A stretch of DNA of 64,000 nucleotides, taken from Euonymus europaeus. Taxonomy: Eukaryota > Streptophyta > Magnoliopsida > Celastrales > Celastraceae. Where the stretch lies: positions 14,964,501-15,028,500 of the forward strand of contig OY756967.1 of assembly GCA_963580455.1 (NCBI GenBank). The letters are read 5' to 3'. The position numbers and the translations under genes are program-made. Numbering within the stretch: position 1 is the first letter of the stretch; the number at the start of each line of letters is the position of its first letter. The notes beneath the pieces were generated by a model that did no database searches, was not told the origin of the DNA, and was given only the letters and a program-made list of their open reading frames with translations. Shown here piece by piece: positions 34,694 to 46,650 of this stretch.

Positions 34694-35595
34694 TGAAACG
34701 TGCAACCAGAATCAAGAATTCAATCCTCACTAGGTTTTGGGTCAACATCAGAGGCAACCAAGAGATCACCATCACTATATTCAGTTTATGCAACATCTGC
34801 TTCACCAGAATTTTCGGGTTCTTTACCCTTTGAATTGACACCGCCCTTCTTTTTGTTCGTATTCTGCAACTTATAACAATCAACTTTGATGTGCCCTTTT
34901 TTCTTATAATAGTTGTAGATTTTATCCTTATTTTTCGACTTTGATCTGCCTCTGCCTTCAAAACCAGAATTTCTTTCTTGGTTTCTGCCTCGAATAACAA
35001 GACCCTCTGCCAGAGTTTCAGAACCACCAACCAGCTGTTTCATCCTTTCGTTAGAAGATAAAGCATCATAAACAACCTCAAGATTAAGAGTCTCACGACT
35101 ATACAAAATAGTATCTCGAAAAGTTACATACGAAGAATGCAGCAAACACAATAGGATTAACCTTAAATCTTCTTCTTCGTACTTAACCTCCATAGTCTCT
35201 AAATCAACAATAATCTCCTTAAAGATGGTTAGATGATCTTGTACAGATCCACCTTCTGAAAGCTTATGAGAATATAAACGTTGTTTCAGATGCAACTTAC
35301 TGGTCAAAGTTTTTGTCATACACAATTGTTCCAACTTCTTCCATAAATCAGCAGCCGTCTTCTCCTTCAAAACATCCTGTAATATCTGATTTGACAGATG
35401 AAGTTGAATCTGGGTTAGAGCATTCTTATCCTTTAGCAATTTTTCTTCTGGTGTCCAAGATTTCGGCATCTTATCAGATCCTAGCAGTGTATCATCAAGA
35501 TCCATCTGTGCAAGGACAACTCGCATCTTCACCTGTCATAGCGTAAATCTTGTGTCACGATCAAGCAGCGGAAGATCATACTTCATTGTTGTCAT
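34694..35595 (-). pseudogene. Copia Gag
   Basis: The likely original start is the ATG at 35595 (MTTMKYDLPLLD), but a TGA at about 35545 interrupts it where a Trp is expected. The main frame starts at 35532. It contains the UBN2/Gag helical domain (KDKNALTQIQLHLSNQILQD, LWKKLEQLCMTKTLTSKLHL) and an acidic and Lys-rich tail. The zinc knuckle reads YNYYKKKGHIKVDC: the first two Cys of the CCHC box are both Tyr, while His and the last Cys remain, so it should not bind zinc. The frame ends at a TAA (34786). Confidence 0.9.
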
Positions 35596-35609
35596 TCCAA
35601 ATTAAACCC

Positions 35610-35621
35610 GCTCCGATACCA
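35610..35621 (-). other. Primer binding site of the copia element
   Basis: On the minus strand the sequence is TGGTATCGGAGC, three bases downstream of the 5' LTR. It matches the initiator-Met-type site TGGTATCAGAGC with one change. Confidence 0.9.
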
Positions 35622-35624
35622 ATT

Positions 35625-35927
35625 TGAAACAATGGATTCGAACCAAAGAGACAACAATAATGAAACAAGAACACAATGATTTACGTGGAAAACCCTTAAA
35701 GGGAAAAACCACGGGCAGAGAGAGAGTTTCACTATGTGGAGAAAACAGGTACAAGAGATAATGATGAGTGACGACTTTACAACGAATAAATAATAGTTGA
35801 AACCCTAATCATAAAAGGAATCACAAAAGACCCCCAAAAAAAATTCCAAAAAAAAATTCTTCCAAAATTGTCGCACCGCGAACTTTTGGAATAAAACCAA
35901 ACTAAATTCGGGTCACAAACTCTAACA
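35625..35927 (-). repeat. 5' LTR of the copia element
   Basis: It is the counterpart of 31757-32060 with about a dozen differences. The sense strand starts TGTTAGAGTTTGTGACCCG. The promoter is expected in its U3 part; CTATTATTTATTC near 35800 is a possible TATA region, which is only a guess. TTTGGTTCGAATCC lies about 15 nt before the LTR end. Confidence 0.92.
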
Positions 35928-37391
35928 CAGAGACTCAAGTATATTGCTGTCAGTTTTACCTATCAAAGCATCACGATGACTACACCATATAAAACATTAT
36001 TTAGTAACAAATTACCACTGTTTATCTTTTGAACACAGGACATCAATCTAAACAAATTGCATCATAGATATTCAATAGGAAACTCATGTATCTAACTAAC
36101 GTAATCACCATTCATAGTAAGGTAACTTCTATGACCACATCATATAAAAACAATCATCTAACAACAAATACCATTCAAAACAACAGCCCCTTCCAGAAAT
36201 TGCATTCCCAAACTCATATACAAACACGAAATCATAAGATGCAAATAACCAAGGGATGAAATTCTGAACAGCGATGCTTATTACATATTTCAGAGAAAAT
36301 TTTTAAACCATCGAATATGACCAAAGATTTAACTAAATTATCAACTCTATTAGAACAACACCAATCTAGTTATCTCAAATGCAAGTGAACCTCATTTCGA
36401 AAAAAATAAAGCCGTGGTTATAGATCACGGCCTAATCTCTAGAAACTGAATAAAAAGTAATCGAAATGATAATGACACAGGGTGTTAAGATGATCCAGGG
36501 GTTGAAAAGGGTCGAAGCCGGAAGAAGAAAAAAAACAAAGGAAAAAAAATGAGATTGATGTGGGGGTGGTGTGATCGGATGAATTAGTGAAGGAAGAAAT
36601 TTTGACAGTACATCGGAAACCACAAAAGCACAGAGCCACCCAAAACCTCCTGGCCCCAGCAAAAAAAAGAAAGTAATCCCAAAAATCCCAATCTCATGGC
36701 TAAGTACTTGATGAATTTTCATTAAAACTTGAATTCAATTTGGGCCAAGTACTTGATAAAAATGTACTAAATATAACCTATGTTACTGGATTAAAATTAA
36801 TGAGCCAATGAATTGTAATGTAAGGGTAAGTGGACTTGGATTTTTTTTTAATCAAATGTGGGCTTAACTTGAACCTAAATAATCTCACTTTTTATAATAG
36901 GTATTATTTGTTTATTTTTAACATGTAAACTAATTTTCTATTAATCATGGTCCTCTCCTATGTTTGAGTTTATGGGTTGGGCCCTGGGCAAAAATGGGAT
37001 ACAACAGGTTTTTAAGCCCTCTTCAAAATCCTAATTATTTGAGTAAATCAAATCCATTTACTCATCACTATAACACAATAAGGACATACAAATATGGATT
37101 AAAACATAATTCTAAGAAACACTCATCTTCTCTCTCCAAAGCTTGAATCTTCACAATTTTTTGGAATCTACTACAAATTAGCAATGGAACCTAAATATAT
37201 AATCATAATCGAGCCTATGATCAATTTCTAATAACATCTAAATCATTAAATCAAAGTTTATTCCAAAACTATCGACAAACCTAAAATTTCAAAACTTAGA
37301 AAAACTCACCTCAATGCCAAAATTTCTTGTGGAATCTTGCTTATAAGTTGTTGGCCATCACAAATCCTCTTAAACCCAAGCTTGATATCCC

Positions 37392-37497
<106 letters not shown>

Positions 37498-37739
37498 GAA
37501 CCAGTGGGTTCAGTGGCCAAACATGGGCTACCGAAAGTCAGGACCGTTTCGCGTCCCACCCCGCTTTGTCCCACCTTCGTCCCACCCCAACGTTTGACCA
37601 TCAAATCATTAGAATTAATCTTAACCGTTTAATGATCGTAATTCTTATTAAATGAATTGATTGATATTATTAAATAAAATTAATATGAAATCCATATTAT
37701 ACTCTCATCAAAAACAATGCCATTAATGCAAAAAACTAA

Positions 37740-38172
37740 CTCTGAAGTCAAGTCTGACCCCCTTTGTCTTCCTCTAGAAGGATTTCATGTCTCTCTGCTT
37801 CGTTCTCCTCTCTCTCTGGATTTTCACACTCTAGATATCCGGAATCGAGAATCCAAACAATCGTCCTGTGCATGATCACCCTTCTTTTTCTCCATCCTCG
37901 AACCGACATAACAAAATAGCTCAGCCAAACAGATCACCGAACCTTTTTTTGGTAACACCAGATTCCGTTGGAGAATGGTGTCGAAGGAGACACAGGTACG
38001 AACCTCGCATCTTTCTATTAACATTAAATTTTTCAATTTTCATGGTCTATTTCAAAGTGGTTGTCTGATTTGATTTGCTTTTGTGCCATGCTTACAACAA
38101 TGCTAGACTACATGTCTTTTGTATTATGTTTAAAATCAATATGGTAGGGATGTAACCTCAGGGGATTCCCAT
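37740..38172 (+). pseudogene. Probable first exon of the DUF1985/Ulp1 element gene
   Basis: A CT-rich leader (CTCTCTGCTTCGTTCTCC) is followed by a short open segment ending ATGGTGTCGAAGGAGACACAG, then a donor GTACGAACC at about 37997. The Ogre element is inserted 175 bp downstream (duplication CCCAT at 38168-38172 and 57135-57139). On the far side the exons of a DUF1985/Ulp1 gene continue in the same orientation. A first exon and first intron interrupted by the Ogre is therefore likely, but the link is inference. Confidence 0.35.
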
Positions 38173-39141
38173 TGTCGCAACCGGTTTTGCGAAAAGGATT
38201 TTTTAATAAAATATAAGAAGTCGCCACCAATTGAATAGGTGCAATTGGTCACCATGAAAATATAATTTTTGGTCTACGAAAAAACCAGAAAAATGGTAAG
38301 TGAGTTTGTTGCGTATGTGGAAGGTGTGAGGCATCCCACAACGCCTGTTTTAAAAACAGTTGCCAATTCAATTTTTATTATCCCATTAAATGACTTTTAT
38401 CGAAAATATTAATTGTTGCATACGTAAAATGTGATAATTATATATAAGATAAAAATAATATTTAGAGGAATATAATAGCTATATAGGATAAAATAATTTA
38501 AGTAGACATATGGATATATCAAAATAGAATAAATAAACTTATAAAATATATATAAAATATATATTCGAATATAATAAAATAATTTTATAATATATATAAA
38601 TACTATATATGTAAGGTGCAATGATTATATAAATTATACGAAAAATTATATAAGATAAAAATAATATTTAAATAAAGATAATAACTATATAGGAAAAATA
38701 ATTTAAGTAGATATATGGCTATACCAAAATAGAATAAAATGAATTCATAAAATATATATATATATATATATATTTATATAAATAAAATAATTTTATAATA
38801 TATATAAAAACTATATTAAAAGTCTTAGTATTGAGGTTCATAGGGTTTTTCCATCCAATGGCCAAATTTCCCAAGAAACGCTCTCACCTCAAGAATCTAC
38901 CCAAGGGTGCATCCAATGCATTCCCCAAATAGATTCCATCGTAGGCAAAGACTTTTAGTATAATTTTTATATAATACACAAGTTTGAAATAAAGTAAAAT
39001 ATAATATAAAATAGTAAATAACATAAAGTAAAATAAGGATAAGAATAAAAATAGAAATAAAGCCAAAATATAAATATAATATAAAAATTAAAATAACTTA
39101 AATATTATATAAATACGTAATAATGATATAAGGCAAATAAC

Positions 39142-39185
<44 letters not shown>

Positions 39186-42034
39186 ATACAAAATAATAAT
39201 AAGAACAATACGAAAATAGAGTGACAACATACATACATATATATTTATAAGATGAAAATAAAATGAGAATAAAAATATAAAATACAATAAGATTTAAAAA
39301 TAATGAAAATAAATAAAGAGGAAAAAAAATAAAGTAAAATAAAATAAAAAATAGTAATGTATAGAATAATAATTATTATTATTACAATAAAAATAACTAA
39401 AATAAAAATAAAATAAATAAAAACAGAAAAGAAAAATAAATAAAATATATAAATGAAATAGAAAAATAAAGTAAAATAGATATAATAAAGTGAAATAAAA
39501 AATAGGAATAAGTAATATAATAAAATGAAAATAAATAGAATAACAAAGGTAAAAATAAAATTAAATAAAAAATGTTGGGGAACATAATTTTTTATGTGTA
39601 CTATACGATATTAAATTATCGCAAACCCATTAATCAAACATATTAAAATATTAAATCACATAATTAACACTTAAACCACACAACATCAAACCAAACAACA
39701 TCAAATCAATCACATAATTCATATACAAGCACCAATCAATAAATGACATATTAGCATGTTGAAAAATAATGAATGGAATGGGATTTCGGTTCCCCTTTTT
39801 TATTGGCAATCAATTATTCCAAACATACTATTAAATTAGTATGATTAGAATTTTATAACTAATTGCCTTGATGAAATGGGCATACAAGATGTCACATATA
39901 AAGTTTTGTTTTCATGTAATTTTTCGAATCTAATTTACATTAAGCGCGAAGCTCACATCAACCATATAATCCCTTGGTCCATTTAACAATCCCTTTTAAA
40001 TCACCAATTAACAAAACAAGCCAAATTTCATAACCATTTACCACATTCAATTTAAAATCCTAAACCACATAAATTATTCAAGTAACCCATTACAAACCTT
40101 TGTAATTCATGAATTTGGCCCAATTATAATTAACCCTTCTCCATGCTCAAGCCCAAGTGAACCATAAAACATCCAAACAAATGAATACAACCAAAGCCCA
40201 TTTTCACATATGGAAAACCCGTAACCCCTGCCCACTCATCTCTAAACTCATTTCATGCTTTTCCAAGTTTTCAATGACAATCAAATCATCACCCAAAATA
40301 CCTGTTTCAATTTCCTTAAGAACAAAAATGCTGTTACAGTTTCAAAGCACGAATCATCTGAAACACTGAAACAAGAACCAACGGAAACATACTGCCATTA
40401 ACCAGAGAAATAAACATCTAAACAGAACATGAGACATAAATTTGGCAGAGGTAAAACATGCAAATCTTCCCAAAATTAATACTCAACTCAAACTGAATCG
40501 AAACATTCATATCAGTATTTTCGGCAACCAACAAAACATCATCATTCACACATTTTGAAACATCAATATTTATTCATGAAATTATCCCAGAAGCCGTACC
40601 ATGACATAACACAAAAACCTCCAACTTTCAAACTCCAACATAGCATAGCAGAATATTCAAGTATTTGCAAGAAACATAATATGACAGCCATCCAAAAATC
40701 AAGCATTCCAAACGAGAATTAACAGAGAAGAAATCATGGGATTATAGGTGTTTTCCTTTGGCTCACAAGCCATCCATAGCACCATGGAACAATGTAAATC
40801 CCTGAATTTAAAGATGAAAGATACAATCGAAGATACACAACCAAAGAAAAGAAATCACTAAATACAAGCATACATTACGATTATTAAGCAAAAAGTCATA
40901 GAAAATCTCAAGTGTTCTTCCTCTGGCATAATGCCATCCGAACTTCAAATGAATGATAAAACCTGTCAATGAATCACAAGAAAAATAGTTTAGTAAGCTT
41001 ACCCACTCAGCCACTAAATCCAGGAATCCCTTTCCCCAAGAATCCAACTAGAAAAATCGCCAGAAAAAGAAAACCCTAAAGAAGAAACTCTCCAGAAGAA
41101 ATTGACGGGCCCAGAGGAAGAAAGCTCTCAAAAGTTTCGAAGAGACCAGTAATAAGAACTCTCAAAAGAAAAATTTCCCTCCCAAAAACTGATAGGAAGA
41201 AGAAAGCCCAGGAAATTCAAACAGAAGAAACCGAAACAGTGAAAATCCCCCCCCTCCTAAACTCACGTCTACTCCTCCTTTTATAATGCCAAGCTCGAAG
41301 CCCCTTTACCTAAGGAATCCCTAAATCATCTCTTAATCTTTTCCTAATACCGATTTGTTTCCTCAATTAAAATCCGAAAATCTTCCTCAATCGCTCCAGG
41401 GTTTCCTTTCTTCCTCAACTATTACCTAAACCCGATTTGTCAACCCCGAAAATTCTCAACTTAAGATCCCAAATCAACCCCCTAATGTAAACCCTAAGAT
41501 TCCACTTCTCTTCTTTCCTCTTTTTCTCCGGTGCCTCTCTCTTCTCCTCTTTCCTTTTCTGTTCGCTCTCTCTCCTTAACTTCCGGCGTCTCTCCTTTTT
41601 CTCCAGCAGCGGCGCCCCTTCTCTTCCCCCTCTCTTTTTTCGTTTCTGTCTTCTTCTAGGTTTAGGTTTGGTTTAATCTTGTTGGGTTGGGCTTGTATTA
41701 AATTACATGGGTTAGTGGAGACCTGGGCCGGGCTACCGAATGTGTCTGGGTAATTACTAGTTATGAACCCATTAGAGGCCTGAATCTTAGTTGGGCCGGT
41801 TGCATATTTAATTTTATTTTAGGGCCTTAATAGTTGGGCTTAATCTTGGTGATGGGTCTTATTAATTAGGTTTATTGGATCAAATTTAATAAACCCCTAT
41901 AATGGTGACACTAATGTAGTCTTAATGTTAATCTAAATAAATCCATGTATTAATTTTTATTTTTTTACATGTAACATACACTCTCTTATGCTTGAATTTA
42001 TCATTGGGGCCCTGGACAAAAATGGGGTACAACA
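38173..42034 (-). repeat. 3' LTR of the Ogre element
   Basis: Plus-strand start TGTCGCAACCGG and end GGGGTACAACA, 3862 bp. It has an AT-rich central half with long simple repeats (TAATAA 39138-39181, AT 38753-38772). There are no coding frames of interest; the frames 40157-40369 and 40808-41047 recur in the other LTR only because the LTRs are duplicates. Confidence 0.95.
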
Positions 42035-42056
42035 GCTGCCCCCCTTTGCGGGACTT
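42035..42056 (-). other. Polypurine tract of the Ogre element
   Basis: On the minus strand CGCAAAGGGGGGCAGC directly precedes the 3' LTR. It is the expected plus-strand primer. Confidence 0.85.
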
Positions 42057-42994
42057 TACACTGTAAATGGCACGTAAAGGCATTGTATCTCATTTTTGAC
42101 AGTATGAATTTTAAAAACTAGGTGACGTCATTCAAAATACGAGCCCTTTTTACATCCATCCAACATATACTAATTGCACGAGAATTAATCCAAAATCCTA
42201 CAATCAATAATCACCCGATAGTCTGTAAACAATTTAATCCATTTGATAATCCGGAATATCTTAATCCTCAATCTTTAATCCATGAAATGATTTAATCCCA
42301 AAAATAATTTTAATCCCCAAATAAATGTAATTGTTCAACTATAATCCAAAGGTCAATTTCAATCCAAAGGCTACTTTAATCCGTAACTTAAATTCCAAAA
42401 CCAACTTTAATTCTAAGGTCATTTTAACCCCAATAACCAACCTCGATAATGGAAAGTATTTTAACCCGAAAAATACCTTAATCTAAAGGATACCGTGAAA
42501 TTTAATCTCGAAAATTTAGAAAATCTATTAATATGAAAAACATGTTAATTTAGACTTGCAATCATGAAATTGGGTCTGTGAAAATTTGATGCATATGTAT
42601 AAGAATATGATAATAAAGTTTGCTGCCACCCTATACACTCGTGCAATCGCTAATCCATTTTGCTACATCCTTCCCCTCTCCAATTGACCCTTGTACTTTT
42701 TCCGATCATTTATTCATGTATTCCCTTTGAATCTTGTTTAAATAAGCTTAGTTACACGACTATGCATGAGAAGGACAAGTAAGAGGTAAATTATTGATTC
42801 CAGAAAGAAATATTTCGGAAATTTTATTAAGCGAATGCTCGACTGATATTACAGGTTGATTATCAGGACAGTACATGGAGGAATGATTTTGAAAAGGAAG
42901 GAAAAACACTTGAGTCTTGAAAACGAGATAGCTTATGGTCTGCGCTAAAAAGCTGCCCCAGTTTTTTGCGCATCGCATTATCATTTTTATTTCA
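42057..42994 (-). other. Ogre 3' untranslated region with TTTAATCC-rich segment
   Basis: About 940 bp lie between the integrase stop and the polypurine tract. The part at about 42180-42500 contains many imperfect copies of TTTAATCC, TTTAATTC or CAATCCAAAGG on the plus strand, at variable spacing of roughly 15-30 bp. The 3' untranslated regions of Tat-lineage elements are known to be hypervariable and repeat-prone. No reading frame is supported. Confidence 0.65.
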
Positions 42995-44616
42995 TCATGC
43001 GTAATATCTCTTAACGGCATCCGCATTCACCGGGTGGGACAAATCATCTCCATCCATTGTGGTTAATCGCAATGCTCCCCCAGAAAAAGCCTTTTTCACA
43101 ACATAAGGTCCTTCATAACTCGGAGTCCACTTTCCTCGATGATCTTTGTGGGGTGGTAATATCATTTTCAACACCAAATCTCCTTCTTCAAAGCTACGAG
43201 GATGGACCTTCTTGCCGTGTGCTCTCATCATACGTCTTTGGTATAATTGCCCTTTACAGCTCGCCCATAATCGCCGTTCTTCAATCAAATTTAGCTGCTC
43301 ATACCTTGTTTGTATCCATTCTGCTTCTTCCAACTCTGCTTCCAAGCAAACTCGAAGCGAAGGAATTTCTACTTCAACTGGCAGAACCGCTTCTGTACCA
43401 TAAACCAATGAAAATGGGGTTTCACCAGTGGATGTGCGTATCGATGTCCGGTATCCATATAAGGCAAAAGGGAGTTTCTCATGCCAATCCTTGTAATTAA
43501 CTGTCATCTTTCCAATAATCTTCTTAATATTCTTGTTTGCTGCTTCTACTGCTCCATTCATTTTTGGACGATACGGTGTTGAATTATGATGTCAGATTTT
43601 GAATTGCTCACAAAAATCTTTCACTGTTTTGCTGTTAAAGTTCGTCCCATTATCAGTAATTATTCTTTCGGGAACTCCATATCGGCACACAATTTCCTTC
43701 CTCAAAAATCTGACCACCACACTCTAGTCACATTGGTATACGAAGAAGCTTCTACCCATTTCGTAAAGTAATCAATAGCCACCAAAATAAACCGATGCCC
43801 ATTGGAAGCTTTTGGCTCAATTGGTCCAATAACATCTATTCCCCACATTGAGAAAGACCATGGCGAGGTCAAGACATGCAGTGGGTTGACCGGGACATGC
43901 GTCCTATCTGCGTAGATCTGACACTTGTGGCACTTCATCGCATAACCGATACAATCTTTCTCCATTGTCAACCAGTAATATCCAGCTCTTATTATCTTTT
44001 TTGTCATTGCATATCCGCTGGAATGAGTCCCACACAACCCTTCATGGATTTCTGCCATAATCTACTTTGCTTCTAACTCATCAACACAACGTAGTAAAAC
44101 CATCCCATGATTCCTTTTATATAACACATTTCCATTCAAGAAGAATGCCCCTGATAGTCTTCTTAGGGTACGTTTGTCATTCTCTGATGCTCCTTCAGGG
44201 TACAACTTTTCTTTGAGGTACACCTGGATATCGTAATACCATGGTTTGCCATCAGATTCCTCCTCTACATTTGAACAATAGCCTTGTACCTCTCGTTTCT
44301 CAATCTTAATCACCAAGACCTCCCCTTTTGGGTCTACGTCAAACATGGAGGCTAGGGTAGCTAAAGCATCCGCAATCTGATTTTCCTCTCTTGGAATATG
44401 GTCAAATTCAATCCATTCAAAATTTTTTGTTAATTTCTTGATGTGCTGATGATAAGGAATAAGTTTTCCGTCTTTTGTCTCCCACTCCTCACTCAACTGT
44501 TTAACCACCAACTGCGAGTCACCATAAACCTACAGCTTTTTTATGTTGGTATCTATAGCAGCTTGAATTCCCATTGCACACGCCTCGTATTCTGCCATAT
44601 TGTTTGTACATGTGAA
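42995..44616 (-). pseudogene. Ogre second RNase H end and integrase, broken
   Basis: This continues the polyprotein after the stop at 44617. The remainder of the archaeal-type RNase H (YGDSQLV, FDHIPREENQIADALA) is interrupted by TAG at about 44536. Integrase follows: a zinc-binding HHCC region (IHEGLCGTHSS, CHKCQIYAD), interrupted by a TAG at about 44061, then the core block starting MWGIDVIGPIEPKASNGHRF with the first catalytic Asp. A 1-nt insertion near 43725 (GTGTGGTGGTC) shifts the frame before the second Asp. The last frame (43561-42995) carries MNGAVEAANKNIKK with the catalytic Glu and the C-terminal GKWTPSYEGPYVVKKAFSGG. It ends naturally at KRYYA. Confidence 0.93.
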
Positions 44617-46494
44617 CTATAACTTGGCGGTAAAAGGAGTAATGTCTCCTTCCGGTGATATCAATACTGCTCCAATCCCATATCCTACCGCATTCGAGGC
44701 TCCATCGAAACACATTGTCCACTTATTTGGTTCAACTGGCTTTTCATCCTCTTTTGATATAGTCAAGACTTCGGCATCTGGAAAGCCATGATTCATTGGC
44801 CTGAAATCATCAATTGCTCTGTCTGCTAAATAATCTGCTATGGCACTGCCCTTTACGGCTTTCTGAGTGACATATTGGATATCATACTCTGATAGAAGCA
44901 TCTGCCATTTTGCAATCCTTCCTGATAGTGATGGCTTTTCAAAAATATACTTTATTGGATCCATTCTAGAAATCAACCATGTGGTATGATATAACATGTA
45001 TTGTCGAAGCCTGTGTGCTGCCCATGCTAGTGAACAACAAGTCTTTTCTAACATGGAATAATTCGATTCACAACTTGTGAATTTCTTGCTGAGATAGTAT
45101 ATAGCGTGTTCTATTTTTCCCGCCGAATCATGTTGTCCTAGTACACAACCCATTGAATTTTCTGAGACAGTCAAATATAGAATCAAAGGTCTTTCTGCCA
45201 CCGGGGGTATCAGTATAGGAGGATTCTGCAAATATTTTTTAATCTTCTCGAAAGCAAACTGGCAATCTTCATTCCATTCTTTCGGGTTATTCTTGCACAA
45301 TAGCTTGAAGATGGGTTCACATGTAGAGGTTAGCTGGGAAATAAATCTAGTGATGTAGTTCAACCTTCCTAAAAACCCTCTAACTTCTTTTTCTATTCGG
45401 GGAGGCGACATTTCCAAGATTGCTTTCACCTTATCTGGATCCACTTCAATGCCTCTTCTACTTATGATGAACCCGAGCAACTTCCCCGAAGTTGCCCCAA
45501 AGGTGCATTTTGCTGGATTAAGTTTTAACTGATGCTTTCTCAGACGTTCAAACAACTTTCGAAGATTCTCCAAATGGTTTTCTCCCTCTTTTGATTTGGC
45601 TATCATGTCATCCACATATACCTCAATTTCTCGGTGCATCATGTCATGAAACAGAGTAACCATAGCTCGTTGATAAGTTGCCCCCGCATTCTTTAATCCG
45701 AATGGCATGACTTTGTAACAGAACGTTCCCCAAAGAGTGACAAAAGTAGTCTTTTCACGATCCTCTTGCGCCATTTTAATTTGATTATAACCTGAGAACC
45801 CATCCATGAATGAGAATGTTGAATGTTGGGCCGTATTGTCTACCAAGATATCAATGTGGGGGAGAGGAAAATTGTCCTTTGGACTTGCTCGATTTAGATT
45901 TCTATAATCAACACACATCCTTACCTTACCATCTTTTTTAGGTACTGGTACAATATTAGCTATCCATTCTGGATAATGCGCTACCTCAAGAAAACCGGCA
46001 TCAAATTGTTTCTTTACCTCATCTCTTATCTTTAGCAGCATATCGGGTTTCAACCTCCTCAATTTTTGTTTTACTGGAGCACACCCTGATATTAGTGGCA
46101 ATTTATGTTCCACCACCTTTTCATCGAGTCCCGGCATATCTTGATACGACCATGCAAAAACATATTGATATTCATGTAAGAGATCTCTTAAGTGTTTTCT
46201 ATCATTTTCCTCGAGAGCTTCTCCCATTCTGACCTCTTTTTTGTCCAACTCCGTGCCTAAATTGATTATTTCCGTAACCTCTTGATGTAATTGAATAATT
46301 TTTTCCTCTTGGTTGACTTGTCTTTCTATTTCAGGTGGGATATCAATCTCTCCTTCGCTCTCATCATCAGTTTCAACATTGTTAATGAGTGTAAAATTTG
46401 GTTCATTAATTTCTTTTCCTTTGCTATCATCGTTTTCAAGCCTGTTAATAGGATGAGATTGGTGTTGGAATCGAAATATGGAGAATTTTAACAA
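44617..46494 (-). pseudogene. Ogre reverse transcriptase and RNase H
   Basis: This 625-residue frame is the best-preserved part of the element. Residues about 60-150 are the linker with VFAWSYQDMPGLD. RT spans about 165-330 with VRMCVDYRNLNRASPKDNFP, FSFMDGFSGYNQIKMA, MPFGLKNAGATYQRAM and the catalytic YVDDMIAKS (about 293). The connection and first RNase H follow (RPLILYLTVSENSMGCVLGQ, SMLEKTCCSLAW). The start of the second, archaeal-type RNase H is WTMCFDGASNAVGYGIGAV. A TAG then interrupts the frame. The spliced start is probably at 46441, joined to the gag-protease exon; the ATG at 46494 lies inside the predicted intron. Confidence 0.95.
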
Positions 46495-46650
46495 ATGAAA
46501 GAAATATGATATAAAAATTGGACTTCATTTCATGATTTAAACAATTTTGGGAAAGAAAACATGCGATAGCCGCAATAACATAAGTCTTATTAAACAGAAG
46601 GAAATATGCTCTGAAAATGAAAGTTTTATTTCAGTTGATCCAAGGTTTAC
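46442..46650 (-). other. Predicted Ogre intron between gag-protease and RT, 209 nt
   Basis: On the minus strand the gag-protease frame runs to CTACAAAA and then GTAAACC, a good donor that also contains the frame's TAA stop. The acceptor is CCTATTAACAG before GCTTGAAAACG at 46441. Removing 209 nt joins AA with G to make a Lys codon and enters the RT frame exactly (LENDD). Ogre elements are known to splice an intron between the gag-protease and RT regions, so the position and phase agree with the family. A T-rich tract upstream of the acceptor supports it. Confidence 0.7.

Larger units (their letters stand above)
31757..35927 (-). mobile_element. Ty1/copia retrotransposon, Tork/TNT1-like, 4171 bp
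   Basis: The LTRs are 31757-32060 (3') and 35625-35927 (5'), about 304 and 303 bp, flanked by a perfect CAGAG duplication (31752-31756 and 35928-35932). On the minus strand the order is 5' LTR, Met-type primer site, gag, protease, integrase, a deleted RT, RNase H, polypurine tract, 3' LTR. The proteins read as close relatives of the tobacco TNT1 polyprotein. The two LTRs differ at roughly a dozen positions by eye (about 4%), so this insertion is older than the Ogre. Stops, frameshifts and a deletion of the RT core make it non-functional. Confidence 0.95.
25066..37006 (-). mobile_element. Ogre-type solo LTR, itself split by a CACTA and a copia element
   Basis: It starts TTTTGCAACCGG, compared with TGTCGCAACCGG in the intact Ogre LTRs, and ends GGGCAAAAATGGGATACAACA, compared with GGACAAAAATGGGGTACAACA. 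GGTTT flanks both sides (25061-25065 and 37007-37011), a perfect target duplication. Colinear blocks include GGTAAGTGAGTTTG (30251), CGGTTCCCC followed by a T run (30972), and ATACTATTAAATTAGTATGA (31014). Excluding the CACTA and copia inserts, the LTR is about 2.7 kb, against 3.85 kb for the complete Ogre nearby, so it belongs to an older or different subfamily. No Ogre coding sequence is attached. Confidence 0.88.

Noticed and set aside
40157..41047. Open frames repeated at 55257-56147, suggesting a conserved gene pair
   Set aside because: They recur only because they lie in the two LTRs of the same Ogre element; no domain is seen.
43057..43500. 147-residue plus-strand frame, and similar ones at 34148, 47382 and 50866
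   Set aside because: Antisense shadows of the Ogre and copia polyproteins.
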